This document shows positions 21,427-33,825 of a stretch of DNA of 64,000 bases, piece after piece. A program made the position numbers and the translations under genes. Each line of letters starts with the position of its first letter. Within the stretch, counting starts at the first letter, position 1. The stretch spans positions 310,001-374,000 of the forward strand of contig KQ964256.1 in NCBI GenBank assembly GCA_001566295.1. Direction: 5' to 3'. The notes below the pieces were generated by a model, which was not told the DNA's origin, made no database searches, and saw only the letters and a program-made list of their open reading frames with translations. Source of the stretch: Microdochium bolleyi (Eukaryota; Ascomycota; Sordariomycetes; Xylariales; Microdochiaceae).

Positions 21427-23834
21427 TCACCCGTCAAAGAACGTGCTGAGCTCGGCTGCCTCTTCTGGCGTGACCGCCAAGTCGAGCAGCTCGTGCGCCA
21501 GCTCCGCCGTCTCTTCCGACACCAAGTCCTCGCTGTAGTTCAGCCGTGCCAGGCTTAACACGTATTTGTGGGAGACGCCCGCCAGCAAGCCTGACAGGCC
21601 TCGGAGCTTCTCGCCCGTGTCAACATTGGCCCCAAGGTGGGACAAGGGGTTCATGACGATCGTGTGCAACAGGAACACTGTGTGATCCACGAGTATTTGA
21701 AGCGTCGACCCACGTCTATCATCGCGGCTGGCTGGCGAGACGTAGCGCATGGTCCCAGCGTACAGGTCGTCGATAGACGAGGCAAGGAGGGCCACCAGGC
21801 GCGGCACAACCCAGTCGCTCTCGACGAGCTGCCGGTACCCAAAGAGTGTTGTCGCGAACGTGGCCAACGTTCGCAGCACTAGGATGCGGACCTCGTACAG
21901 CTCTTCTTGAGCAAGCTGCCAGCGATCGCCCTCAACCAAGGGAAGTGACACTCGCTCGATAATGATGTGAGCCACCTCCTCGGGCGACTTCTGGGGATCA
22001 CGCGGGCCAATATTGCTCGGAAACACCGAAGTGCATAAGATCCTGAGGCCAATGCAGAAGTCCGCCACGGGGTGCTTCTGGTTCAGCCACATCAACATGA
22101 ATTGTAGTTGCAGTTCTGTCCAGAATTCCACAATCGGACCGGCAGCGCCACCCGAGGACTGCTCAGAAGTCGCACAGCCGAGGGCCACGACGTACAGCAG
22201 CGACATGATTTGCGTACAAGGGATGTGGTCATTGAACTTCTTCCATGATGCATCCGCAGGGTCGCCAAGACCGGCATGATTGAATCGGGGTATGGCCACC
22301 TCATAGCAAGAGTTGAGAGCGATTGGTAGCAGGGTCGACGCAATCTTCGGAGCTATCGCAACTGTGTTCAGCTGCACCGTGAAAAGCACCAACGAGACGA
22401 GTTCGGAGATCGGTTCGAGCTGGGATCAAGTGGTCAGTGTGCGAAAGACTGCTTGTCACATGAAAAGTGTTGACTTACGCATGATTCCTTCAAGCACTCA
22501 CCCCAAACCACTATGACATTTTGGCAGAACGAGACTGGCAGGTTGAGCGGGTTTTGAGAGCTCCCGGCAAGAGCAAGACACTGTAATAGCCTTGATGCTA
22601 TGCTCTCCGAGGACTTCGATGCCAAAGCGAAATTGGAAAGATAGTCGAAGCTGGCTGGGCGATCCCGGGCTGAGCGATAGTTCAAGATGATTTTTAGGTA
22701 CTGCGTCCGTCGTTAGCAACAGGCTCGCAGAGCAAGACGGGCGCTGGCGATACTCACGTCTGCAAGGGGCCCCGCCTTGTTCGTTATCATCGTTGAGTTG
22801 TCGTCTGCTCTGCTCCCAGCATTACTGGTGTGGGTGCCGACATCCTCCGACTGTATTTCCAACTCCATGACAGGACTGTCAATCGTGGGTCTCTTTCTCT
22901 TGTTCTTCGTAGGCGTTCGCAATATCTTCGGCTCGGCGACCACGGTTGCAATAGGCCCGGCTTGCTTGGTGCGGCCGCGTGTTGGGCTGCTTGCCATCTC
23001 CACATCCTCAAAGCCATCTGAGACGCCCCAAGTCTTGGTGGTTGCATTCTTTCTAGGCGTTACTGGGGCATTAACAGACCGCGTCTTCGCTCGCTCGAGC
23101 TCATCTCTGAGGTCACGCCTTGTGAACTCTAGCTCCGTTGCCGCAGACTGCTGTGCAACTGTCGCAGCCTCGGCTGCTCTCTGCAATTTCGCGAGTTGCT
23201 CTGCAGAATGCTTTTTCAGGTTCTGCATCTCACGCTCATAGTCCTGCCGAGATTTGTCAAGGCGGCTGCGCACAATCTGGATTTCGCCATCTTTGGTCGT
23301 GAGACGTGATTGTAAGTCACGGATCTGTGCCTGGAGAGTGGCTAGCTCGTGAGCCGCCGAAGCGTTCTGTCGCGCCGGTGCCTGTGTAGCCTGGTATCGT
23401 GCTGGTATCGAAGGAGCTGGCCTCGGCAGTGGTGGAGGCGGCTGTGGCCGATTGGAGCCATATGTCGGTGGTTGGGGCGCTCTATGCAAAGGCCGAGACG
23501 CGACAGGCACCTGCCCTAGATTCCGGGCAGCAGCTTGAGGATCTGCACCTGGAGCCACGACCCAGTTGCCATGCTGTGAAGCCGCCGCCGCGGGGGCATG
23601 TTGTACATATGGCTGTGGCACACGCTGAGGCGAGATAGTTGAGGTGCCACGCAATTCGTCCTGCACTATGGCGTCGTCGAGGTCATCGTACTCGTGGTCG
23701 TCGTAGCCCAGGTCGCCCTGTGTTGCCAAAGGCCTCGGGTGGGCGGCTTGGGTAAACTGGATAGCATTGTCCTCGAGCTGCTGCAATGCGAGCGGGTTGA
23801 GACTGTCGAGGTCGGCGTCATCGAAGTCGTCCAT
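21427..23834 (-). CDS. ATRIP/Rad26/Ddc2-like DNA-damage checkpoint protein
   Basis: Exons 23834-22758, 22700-22479 and 22419-21427 (introns of 57 and 59 bases, GTGAGT and GTAAGT donors) give 763 residues. It begins MDDFDDADLDSLNPLALQQLE, the acidic N-terminus found in fungal Rad26/UVS-3 proteins (Neurospora uvs-3, Aspergillus uvsD), followed by a Pro/Gln-rich stretch, a long coiled coil (about 162-250, ATLQAQIRDLQSRL) and a basic region (KNKRKRP). The C-terminal 400 residues are helical and repeat-like. Known role of the family: partner of the ATR/Mec1 kinase that brings it to RPA-coated single-stranded DNA. The acidic N-terminus is the position of the RPA-binding motif in relatives. The start is the first ATG in frame; upstream in-frame codons lack ATG. 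Assignment rests on architecture and N-terminal motif. Confidence 0.75.
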
Positions 23835-25444
23835 GGCGGCTCCAGCAGCCAGTCGTGATCGTGGGGGCAAGCTGGGCCATGAGGTTCGGCGACGCACCAC
23901 GGCTTGCTTCGCAGCCGTTGACGATCGGCACTTATCTCAAGCCAGTCGTAGCTGCGACGTGAGGTTGGGTGAGCACTCGTGGGCAGATGACGAGCGAACG
24001 CGTCGTGATGCGTGGCACAGGCCGAGGAGGGGGATCCGGACGTGACTGAGACACGCTCTGTTTTCTAGGTACTGACGCTGAATCCAGGGCAAAAGCCCCA
24101 CTTCTGATAACCATTGCAGCAGTCGCACTTGCCGCTGAATCCCCAGGAGCGCTCGAAGCCAGCGTGGACTTGGAAGGCTCGGCGACTGACATCGCCTGAT
24201 TAACTGTTCGTGCCAATGACCTCGATCCCAATGGTCTCAATCCAGTTGCAGATACCCAGACATCCTGGTTGTTACATGGCCTTGTCAACAACATCACGAC
24301 CCTTCCCCACTCGCCATTGGCATCCTCGAGAACTGGGCAATCCAGCTTCGCAAGCCACCCAACACGGCATTGGCCTGGTGGTTGACTGATTCCAACAATC
24401 AAAGACACTGCAACTGAGCTCCGCATTCCCCAAGCCTGTCTGCATCAGACCCATGCTTGTCCATCGCCTCACATGCAAGCTCAAAGGCCAGGCTCGTCCC
24501 AATGAGGAGACACACGCCGGATTTTCCAGGCTGCCGAGACCAAATGCGATACCCGAGACCCCCGGGCCGATAAAGTTTGCGCGGAGGTCGGCACGCCCAC
24601 TGAGCCATGTCTTGCATGGCTCTCCTTGTTTCCTAAGCTCTGGCCGCTGTGGGATATGGACCGCGAGCAGCCGGAATGAGAATTGTCGGCCCCCAGCAGA
24701 ATCAGGAGCACCATGCTGCTTGTCGTCCATCAATACACTTGGCGGTCCGTCGTCATGGCATCTTCCCAACAGGGTGCTTGACGCGAACACATTCAAACTC
24801 GAGTTGCACAGGTGGTCCAACGGCACGATACTCCAGCCGCTTAACCATATGCACGACACTTCTAACCTAAACCACACCCGCCTCATGCCAAGGTCATGCT
24901 GTACACCTTCCTTGGTAGCGGTTTGCTGCTGCCATCGGAAGCATACTTTGTGCCCGCCATATTAACCCGATTGCATCGGCAGCAGACTAGCCGCTGCGAG
25001 ATCCCACAGGTAACCGGGTAAGCAATGGGCGATGCCAAGCTTCGAGAGCAGCCAGAGCTAGGTAGTCACCCATGTAGCATGCCCCAACAATCTTCGAGAC
25101 TCTGGGACCAACACTGTCAAGGATCCAGCCAGCCTCATCACGGTGCATGTCGCATGTGGCGTAGCGAATGGCTGACGGGATGGGCCAAGACTGAGATTCC
25201 CGTACTCTGCCCGGGTGCGTGGCTAGCCACAGGGGATCATGTGCACATTGTTGCGTAGCAAAGTCATCAGGTGGCCGAGTTCCTCTATGTTGTGGTAACT
25301 CCACACTGACCTCCGGACCACCACCGCCTCGACTTATATAAGGTGCTTGGATCTCTCCAGCACCGGCGCTATCCTCAAAGCTACAACCTTGTACGCTTCT
25401 TTCACTCTGTTGCAGTGCTCCGCTCGATCTTACCATCTCAGGAT
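23835..25444. other. divergent promoter region
   Basis: 1.6 kb between the checkpoint gene (-) and the first DUF7730-like gene (+). A TATA-like box lies at 25335-25341. No coding feature is supported. Confidence 0.45.
25335..25341 (+). promoter_or_regulatory. TATA-like box TATATAA
   Basis: A good TATA match 110 bases before the first ATG (25445) of the downstream gene. A start of transcription about 30 bases below it would fit that ATG. Confidence 0.5.
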
Positions 25445-26686
25445 ATGGTGATCTCACTCTTGCAGAGATTCTTCAGGCTCGCTCGCCCCGAGGCGCACAC
25501 GACTTGCAAGGAGATTTCCGACGAGCCTACGGTCACAGAGATCTCCATCGAGGATTTTGGTCCAGCCAGACCCATCCATCTTCCATTGTCCATCACGAAC
25601 GAGCAAACAGAAAGTCCCTTCATACAAAGATTACCGCTCGAAATACGCCGACATATTTACCAGTATGTTTGGGCAACAGCAAGCGCAGAAAAGTACCACC
25701 ATCCGTACGCTCGGCATGTATCTTATGAGAGAGGCCGCTGGTTCTCTCGACGATGTGTCATGCTACCAGCCGATGACGACCTCGACTCCATCCAGAATCA
25801 AATGGACGTGGAGTACGATAGGCAGAGGCGCAAGCAGCTGCGAGAGTGGCACATGCGACTGAGGTCCTCTTGGGGTTGTCGCCATTGGCGCTGCGAGCAG
25901 AGAACATGGCGCCCAGCACACGGCATTGACAAGATTGGATTCATGTCTCTGATGACTGTTTGCAAGCGACTGTTAGTCTCACGGCTCCCCCTTAGAATCT
26001 TACATGATCTCGTCACTGATTGTTGCTAACCGAATCCTAGATACCCTGAGGTCGCACAATCAATCTTTGAGAACCACAAGTTCATGTTCAATGACATTGC
26101 CTCGGCTCACGAGTTCCTGGTTGGAAACACGGTTCCCTTCACCCGTCACATCCGCGATATGGAGTTGACCTTCAACATGGGCCAGTATCACTATGAACCA
26201 TTTCTCCCAGAGCCTGACGTGCTGGCTGGTCAACAACACGATGTTGGTTGCCGTCCTTTTGGCAATTGGGTCAACGACATCTGGGAAGCTCTGGGCGCGA
26301 TGACATGTCTCCATAATGTCCGCATCTCCTTTGATGTTCACGATCGAGGGGTGTGGCGCAAGATCCCAGAGAGAAACGTGACAAAGGCCCTGAAACACCT
26401 CCGGGTAAAGCACGATTTCACAGTTGAGCTTCCATCAAAGCTGCAGATTATCGCGCCCAGGCTACAGGGACAGACGCTGGAAGAAGACGAGGAGACGAAT
26501 TTTCAGATAATACGTCGGCCCCGCTTACGATACTGGAAGTTTGATTCCGACAGGATCGAGCGGTTTTCGTGGGAACTAGGCGTTGACCCTGTCAGTGGTC
26601 GTGAAAGCTGCTACATTGCGGTTCTCAAGAACACAACCTATGTCCCTACGGTGCAGGCTCCGTACAACAACCCTCACCTCGACTAA
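25445..26686 (+). CDS. DUF7730/F-box-like protein, copy A
   Basis: Exons 25445-25971 and 26041-26686 (69-base intron, GTTAGT donor, GCTAAC branch site, TAG acceptor) give 390 residues. Residues 58-76 read SPFIQRLPLEIRRHIYQYVW, the short F-box-like opening motif of a large fungal family usually labelled DUF7730. The motif TVCKRLYPEVAQSIFENHKFMFND crosses the intron (codon split after CT). The middle and C-terminal parts, with TCLHNVRISFDVHD and LKHLRVKHDFTVELP, are typical of this family's variable region. Function is unknown; F-box-like relatives suggest protein-protein contacts. No signal peptide or membrane segment. It resembles the gene at 28498-30072, its likely paralogue. Confidence 0.8.
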
Positions 26687-28497
26687 GAACACGGATGACG
26701 TGTTCATAGTGTGGCTCGGCCTTGGGCCTTTAATGCACCTAGCAAATAGAATAAGACATCATTCCGTCAGAGATTGCAGGCCGTGAAGTTGCCACGAAGC
26801 GATCGTGTCGTGTCTGAATGCCACTGTAACAAGGGCAGGGGTCACTTGCCTATCTGCGCACCCTTCCGTCCCGACAAGGGTCGAGAATGGTTGCTTCACG
26901 CACAACCAACATCTTGGCGTTCACAAGTGAGATGACGGGCGGCCAGACCCATACCGCCGCAGATGCAGCCGCCACTTTCTTGATGAGCGGCACGATCACA
27001 TCGCGTCAGTGGTGTTGAGCAACTGCGACCCTTCTTGCTCGACTCGACAAAGGTGATTTTCAGGGCCGTGTAACATCATCAGGCGCCACCAATCTTCAAT
27101 ACGTGCTTGGCCGAAGAAGCACTTCGACATGACCAATATGCATTGTGGACGTGCTCCGCTGAGAAGACAAAAATCAAGTACAAACGGCAGCAAAATGGGA
27201 ATCCGGATTCTTTTGGATGTGATAGCCGCCCGTTCGCTCAGGTTAATCAAATGGAAAGGAAGGCAGTGATATGTGTGAACGGGTGGCTGCGAGCCACCGG
27301 ACCAACAAGCACGATCAAGGGTGTGTGTGACCAACCAGATCTTAACCCGTCTCACTATCAGGGCAGGACCAGGATTGCGCCACACGATCTGGGCGCGACC
27401 GGCGTGAAAGCACCAAAGACCCAACTTGGCAACCCGTAGGGCTGGGCCTGGTCTAGCCAGCCGTCCTCCTTGGGAGCGCTCCTGGTCAGAACTGTTGCAT
27501 CATCGCGTCAGAGTGACAGCGTGGAGATCTGGTCACAGACGGTCCGAGAAATGAGACCAGGGGTCTTTTGTCCAGGCTTCGAGGTGCGCACGCAGAGTCA
27601 TCTTGTGATACCCCCGACACACGTAGGACTCTCATGAGAGTTCACCCTGGGGACATCGCCGCCGCTCGCAGAGCACAAAGGCCAGAAGGCACGACTGCTC
27701 ACACACACAATCATGGTGGTGCAGAAATGCGGGCCGAGCCAGGGACAGCCTTCACCACCAAAAGTGTGCCACACCTCAGAAGGCATCATATGCACCGGAG
27801 AGACACGCATCACGCGTCTAGCCAACCGAGATGGAATCACTAGCAGCCAACAGCTCCGCACAGCCATGGCCACTGGAGGCTTCGCAGGACTTGGAAGCCA
27901 GATAGCGCCCTTGCTTGAAGGGCACGAGTTGCCTTCACGAAAAAGCCCAGGTGGGAGCCTAAGTGTGACTGTTGAGTGTGATTGTTGGTTCCGCGGTGCA
28001 GGACTTGGAGACAGGAGCGGCACGAGCGGGGTCGATCACTGCCAACGGCCTGTCGATGGCGACTATGCAGCCATTCACAGCCCAGAGATGGCCAGTCGCC
28101 CTGGTCGCTCTCCTGCAATCCCGATTGGACTCGCCAGGCGACCGGCGCTTACAGCGTGCGGTTGCCTGGATTCCCCAATGGCTCGCGAGGGATTTTGCCG
28201 CCGGTTCTGCAGAGTCGAACCATCAGGGTAGGATTGCGTCCTGTATCCGGGAGGGTCAGAGTATCGCAGAAGCTTGACTGTGATGGTAATCAGGGGACTC
28301 TTGGGATGCTCGGAAGGGACGAGCCGCCGCTCAAAATGTCGTCTGGTCCCGGTTTGCTGTGTGATCTTTGTTCCCCGTCGGTTTCAGAATTCTGGTCTGA
28401 GTTGACTTGACCTAAAGCACATCGGCATCAACACTTGTCCTGCGTAGGACCACGCATACTGCCAGACTCTTATCAGCTGAGTCGAGGTATCGCAAGA
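26687..28497. other. spacer between the two DUF7730-like genes
   Basis: 1.8 kb without a supportable gene. Frames of 140-170 residues near 27.7-28.3 kb lack recognisable motifs. No direct repeats that would mark a recent tandem duplication were noticed. Confidence 0.45.
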
Positions 28498-30072
28498 ATG
28501 GCAGCACCAGCACGTGAGCCAGTCTTGCCGGTCAGAAGTGTCGTTGACAACCTGCAGCTGCAGTCTTCCTTCTTTGGATGCCTGCCCGCTGAGTTGCGGC
28601 AACTGATATACAACGAATGCTGGCTAGCCTCCGGCCCCCAACAGCACATCTTCCAGCGCCCTGGAGGCGGGCGCGTGACGCAGCATGGATCTACATCCCC
28701 CGGAGATGCTCCGCAGCTCACGCACTTCCCATGCTGCAAGACCGAGGACGACGATGCCGAGATCGCCGCCGAGCATGACCACATCCTCGAGGCTCGGCAG
28801 CGGTCCAGGTCGCGGACCTCGGCCTACTTCGTGGACGAGGTGTGGTCTTCGAGATTTGACTCGCCGTGGCTTGACCACTGGAGATGCGAGGAGGCGATGC
28901 GCGAGGAAGACATCTTGCAGGACTTTAGTGGCGATGGCAGCGTCCGTCCTGCGAGATATAGAACACTGTTCCTGCCCATGCTGCTGTGCTGTCGGCGCAT
29001 GTAAGTCCAACCAGCGTCATCACCATCATCCCCATCATGATAAGCATGCTGACCTGTCGCTGTCCAAAGGTATCACGAGGCACTCTCCAGCATGTATGCG
29101 AATACAAGCTTCATCTACACGGACCTATCCACGGCACATCTGTCACTCGCCTCCTTGCCTTCACCAACAACCTCTCTTGTTCGCTCACTCAATCTCTCTT
29201 TTGCACTTCCCTACGACACGATGCATCAGCACCGCTACTACTCCTCTCCCGGTGTCTACTCAGGGCCGTGGGCGGAGCTGTGCGTCGCGCTGTCGAACAT
29301 GGTCCGCTTCGACTCGCTCAGGTCCGTGAGGCTACGTCTCGACCTCGCCGACGGCAGCAGCACGCGAAGCGTGGACAGCCCTCCGCACAGTCCTACGAGC
29401 GGCAACTTTGTCGGTGGTCGCGGGAACGACAGCGCTGCGGGCTCGCGCAGCGCAAACGCATCCGCGAGCTCTCTCGTCGGCACCGACTACGAGAGCCGGA
29501 TGTGGTGGCAGGTCCGCGAGCGCTGGGTCCTGAGCCCCATCCGGGGCATGCTGGCACGCCGGCTGACGGTGCAGCTGCCCGAGAGGCGCCGATCGGAGGG
29601 CGCCAGGGTCAGCAGGAGGAGACCGAGCCTGCCAGCTCCTACGGCAACAGACGGCGCGGTGCGCGGCGGCGCGGGCGCTGCCGTAGCGCAACAGAACGAC
29701 CACGGCCCCGCCGACGACGACGAGAGCCCGGACTGGATGCGACCCTACCAGTACCGCGACGGCGACAAGACGCCGTTCAGCCTGCAGCGATACCGGCGCT
29801 GTCGCCTGCCAAAGGTCGGCATCATCATTGTGCCCGGGACGGGTAGTCGCAGCGGTGCGAGCTCCGGACCGTCGAGTCCAAAGAGCCTGTTTGGGGGTCC
29901 GAAGTCTCCGCGGGCTTGGTCCGCCGAGGTAGGGCAGAGGCTGGGCAGTGCTAAGAAGAGCGGCTTCGAGACGAGCGTGGTCTCTGCTGCGAACGACGAT
30001 GAGGAAGGCGCGGCGGTCAAGACCGTGCAGGGGCGGCTGAAGGCTCTTATGAAGGGGAGGGCGAGAGATTGA
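28498..30072 (+). CDS. DUF7730/F-box-like protein, copy B
   Basis: Exons 28498-29000 and 29070-30072 (69-base intron, GTAAGT donor, AAG acceptor) give 501 residues. The opening motif SSFFGCLPAELRQLIYNECW (22-41) matches the LPxELRxxIY F-box-like pattern, and LCCRRMYHEALSSMYANTSF crosses the intron at the same place as in copy A. After this a 190-residue Ser/Gly/Arg-rich region and a low-complexity C-terminus (GSRSGASSGPSSPKSLFGGP) set it apart from copy A. No membrane segment or signal peptide. Function is unknown. The first in-frame ATG is 28498; nearer upstream codons have no ATG. Confidence 0.75.
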
Positions 30073-31139
30073 ACTTGGTCTGAGGATCAGGAGCCATGAA
30101 TGACCTTAAGGATACCCAGCGTAGCGTTTTGCTTTTTTTTCCATTGCCAATTTGCACTACTATCTATTCTACCGATAAGCCTTAGAGAAGCCATTGAAAT
30201 GTACGATCGAACATCAGTTACTACAGACTTCCAGGGTTCAGCGGATTGTGGCAAGGAAATGATTTGAGATGAGATCGGAGGAGGAAGATGAATGGGAGCA
30301 GAATTCCCATCAAATGTAATTGACACGGGTCCGGCTGGTTTGGCAGAAAGCGCATGATCAACGTGACAATCCACGTCTGAATCCGCCAAGATATCATGAG
30401 CCAGTTCAGTCTATAAAGTTGTGCATTAGATATCTCTATTTCATGCTTCTTGCCAACTGGGCATTACTCCATTTGGGACAAAAACCGGCGAGACACGCAT
30501 GGCATTTCCATAACACGAAGCAGAGAGACGAAGAAAATTTGGGAAAGAGAAACGCGCAGCCCAAATGTCTGATTGACTGCCGTTCTTTCAGGCGACATAG
30601 AATACATGAAAGACACCGCTGTGGCAACGTCTTGTCATCCGTGGCCCATAACAGTTGTGTTGAGGAAGGTGGTGCTGCAGGTCTCCCTCATGATTCACCA
30701 CCACCACCACCACTACCGCCGCCCACCTGCAGCCAGACGCCAGACTTCCATTGCTGCAGACACACTCCTTCTCCGCGACATCGGAAACGTCAAAATCTTC
30801 GCGAGGCAAGCCATTGCGCGCCTTAATTCCAGGGTGTGGCCTTTCACGAAGCTTTCTTCGGTTGTCGCACCTTTCCGGTTCTGCATGCACCACATTGCAC
30901 GCCCGGGAGTGCGTCATTGCTGCGATCGAACGAGGGCGGTACCCATCGCGGGCCGTCCCGCCACACCATACGCATTACACCACTTCTCCCCTCTTTACCA
31001 GGTGATTCTTGGGCAATCGCCGCCCCTGCATAATTCGGGTACTTAGGCTGCCGTCGCAGGGAGAACTCAGGCTGGCCTGCTTTGTGGCACAGCTCGAGTT
31101 CACACAGCTCTCTCCAGTTCACGGATCCTCTGATCAAAT
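30073..31139. other. intergenic
   Basis: About 1.1 kb between copy B and the amidase gene. A run of CAC triplets lies at 30698-30714. No gene is seen. Confidence 0.45.
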
Positions 31140-33521
31140 ATGCCAACGGGCAGCGACGATCAGTCTAGGAAAGGGAGGACCTCAGCCATGGCTCACGCCA
31201 CTACGATGATCACGGTCGGCGGAGCCGAGTATCTCATAGACACGGAAGGTGTAGCAGACACTGTAGATCTCAGTCTTGCCTGGCACGCAGGTCCCTTCAG
31301 CACGGGAGATGGCGGACAAGGGCTATACTTGCCTGTGACGATGGTCAGTCGCGATGACTTGGTGTCCATTGGGGGACATGAGACGACTTCTAGACCTGAG
31401 GACAGCAAATGGGAGAAGGTTGTGGCGAACACTCGTGCTTCAGGTGACGATGTCTGGAAAGAGGAGTTTGCTACTGGTAAGGTTACTTGCGCGGTGATGA
31501 CCACCGTCGTCTTTTTGATGTCGCAAACTTCCCAAATCCCACCTGTTGATGGAATCCTAGATTTGTCTCGTGTCAGCGGGCAGATGTGCTAACACGATCA
31601 ATCGCAGTTCTCCTCATACCCGCTGACACGCATTTTGGAGCCCAGAGCTCGATCGCCAAGTCTGCCTCCCAGCACAAAGTTGTCCTCTGCAACATCGCCT
31701 CTGGCGGCGAAATAAGGTCTGGGCCGCATGTCTTGCAGATATACACGGGCAAGGTGTACCCAGTCCGTAGACTGTTCCCAGATATCAATAACTGCTTTGT
31801 GCGAAGTGCCCTGGAAGAGAAGCAGGAGGATGACTCAGGATGTGACGCTGGAAAGTTCCGGTGGCTCTCGACAACGGATGTAAGTGGCTGCTCACAATTC
31901 CTTATTGTCTCGTAAGATTGGACATGACGCAGATTATGCAAAAATTGACTGCGGAGATTTGTCTAATGACACATCTTCTAGCACATTGCCGTACCATCGC
32001 GATTGCGGTACCCAAGCTCGTCGCCAGAACGACCACTCAGCGGGCTGCGGTTTGGCGTCAAGGATGTCATCGACATTTCTGGGCTCGAAACTGGTTGTGG
32101 GAGTGCTGACTACAGAAAGCTTCACAAGCCTAGGACAGAGACCGCAGCGTGTATTCGGCAGCTCATCGAGGCAGGGGCCGTCATGGTCGGCAAGATGCGC
32201 TGTTGTCAGTGGTGTGATGGACAAGATCCTCTGGAGCGGTAAGTCACTTTTCTCACTCGGCAACAAAGCTTCCTCAACATGGAATACACTATTTGATCCC
32301 CAGGTCCCCCTTTCGAACCTCTCCTAGACCAGCCGCTAACGACCGTACAGTCTGGAGGAACCTACACCAACCAACCCCCGCGGCGATGGCTTCCAGAAAC
32401 CCTCGGGCTCGAGCTCCGGGTCGGCCGCCGGCGCCGCGAGCTACTCGTGGCTCGACTTCACCGTCGGGACGGACACGGGCGGGTCGATTCGGCACCCAGC
32501 TGGAGTGAACGGGGTGTACGGGATCCGTGCGTCACGCGACAGTGTCACGAGCTCTGGGCTTGTATGTTCTGCTTTGACAGATACGACAGGTGTCTTCGCC
32601 CGATCTGCAGGAATCGCTCGAGACGCGATGCTAGCTATGATGGACCCGCAGTGGATGAAGCAAAACGCACTTGACAGCTCGCTCAAGAAGACACGATTCA
32701 GACTATTGTATCTCGTCAACAGTCCAGATGAGCAGCAGACATGCGGCACGACGCCACGATTCTTCTCTGCAGGCGGTACCGGTCCAGAGGCCACGACGCC
32801 TGCAGGTAAGCAGCTCGAGTCATTCGTCTGCTCCTTAGAGGATTTTCTGGACTGCAAGAGGGAGGAAGTCTGCATCTTCGAGTTGTGGAAACAGTCACAC
32901 CCCAAAGAACTACCCCCAGACCTCACCGAGGCGACGCGGAAGATATACCAGGACATCGTGTACCACGATCTCGCACGCAACACTGTCGAGCCGTTCATAC
33001 AGGACTTCAAGCGTGTGCACGACGGGAGGCGACCTTACATCGAGCCCACAACGCAAGCACGGCTTGAGTATGGAAGGGACCTGCCGGGAAAAGAGTACGA
33101 AGAGTCCGTGCGGGCACTTCACTTGTTCGGAGAGTGGGTTTATACACATCTCCTCGCGGTCCGGCGGCGGAGGCAGGGAGAACAACAGACGATCCCGCTG
33201 CTCGTCTACCCCCAGAGCTGGGGCGTGCCCCGCTATCGGGACGAAGTGACCAGCCGAGCACCAGGGGACAGCATCTTCTGGACTGGCTTCTCCACGTACG
33301 GCATCAGCTACTGCTCGGGGTGTCCCGATTTCACGCTGCCCGTGGGGGAGGTCGATATCTACTCAAAGGTCACGGAGACAGTGAAGAAGCTGCCCGTGGC
33401 TATATCGCTGCTTGGTCCGCGCGGTGGTGATAGGATCATGCTGGATGTCATCGCGGATATGGAGGCTGAGGGGAGGTTGCCGAGGATTCAGGCTGGGGCG
33501 AGTATCTCCGGGAGCACATGA
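31140..33521 (+). CDS. amidase-signature family hydrolase with N-terminal extension
   Basis: Four exons, 31140-31476, 31608-31879, 31982-32238 and 32351-33521, with GTAAGG/GTAAGT donors and in-frame joints, give 678 residues (662 if Met17 is used). The amidase triad is intact: Lys230 in GLRFGVKD, cis-Ser310 in PSGSSSGSAAG and nucleophile Ser334 in GTDTGGSIR; the 24-residue spacing from 310 to 334 equals that of known family members. These enzymes hydrolyse amide bonds; the substrate is not predictable. Before the triad lie about 215 residues, including HFGAQSSIAKSASQHKVVL and FVRSALEEKQ, much longer than in bacterial GatA-type enzymes and similar in layout to fungal amidases carrying an extra N-terminal module. 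No signal peptide; a cytosolic location is likely. Confidence 0.85.
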
Positions 33522-33825
33522 ACTGGATAGCAGGCAAGAATAAACAAAAAAAAAATGAACCAGACTTTGAGATCCGAGCTGGAAGACCGCAGATGTTCAG
33601 CTCCGTCGGCTTCGTTCCCCACACGCGAAAACGCTCCGATAGCGGGGCGGGCCAGTTGACCGATGATACCCTCGGCCCCGTCAAGGGACCTTCCCAATCA
33701 GGGGTTTTGAACATTTTCTCCTGTGCCCTCGCGACTTTGCTCTCACCGTCGGTATATTCGAGCTGTGAAACGCAGCAGTTGCTCAAAAAGGACGTAGCAC
33801 GATCTAGCCCTCGAAGACAGACAGC
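33522..33825. other. short spacer
   Basis: 304 bases between the amidase stop and the transporter start on the same strand, with an A9 run at 33545-33555. Nothing else is seen. Confidence 0.4.
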
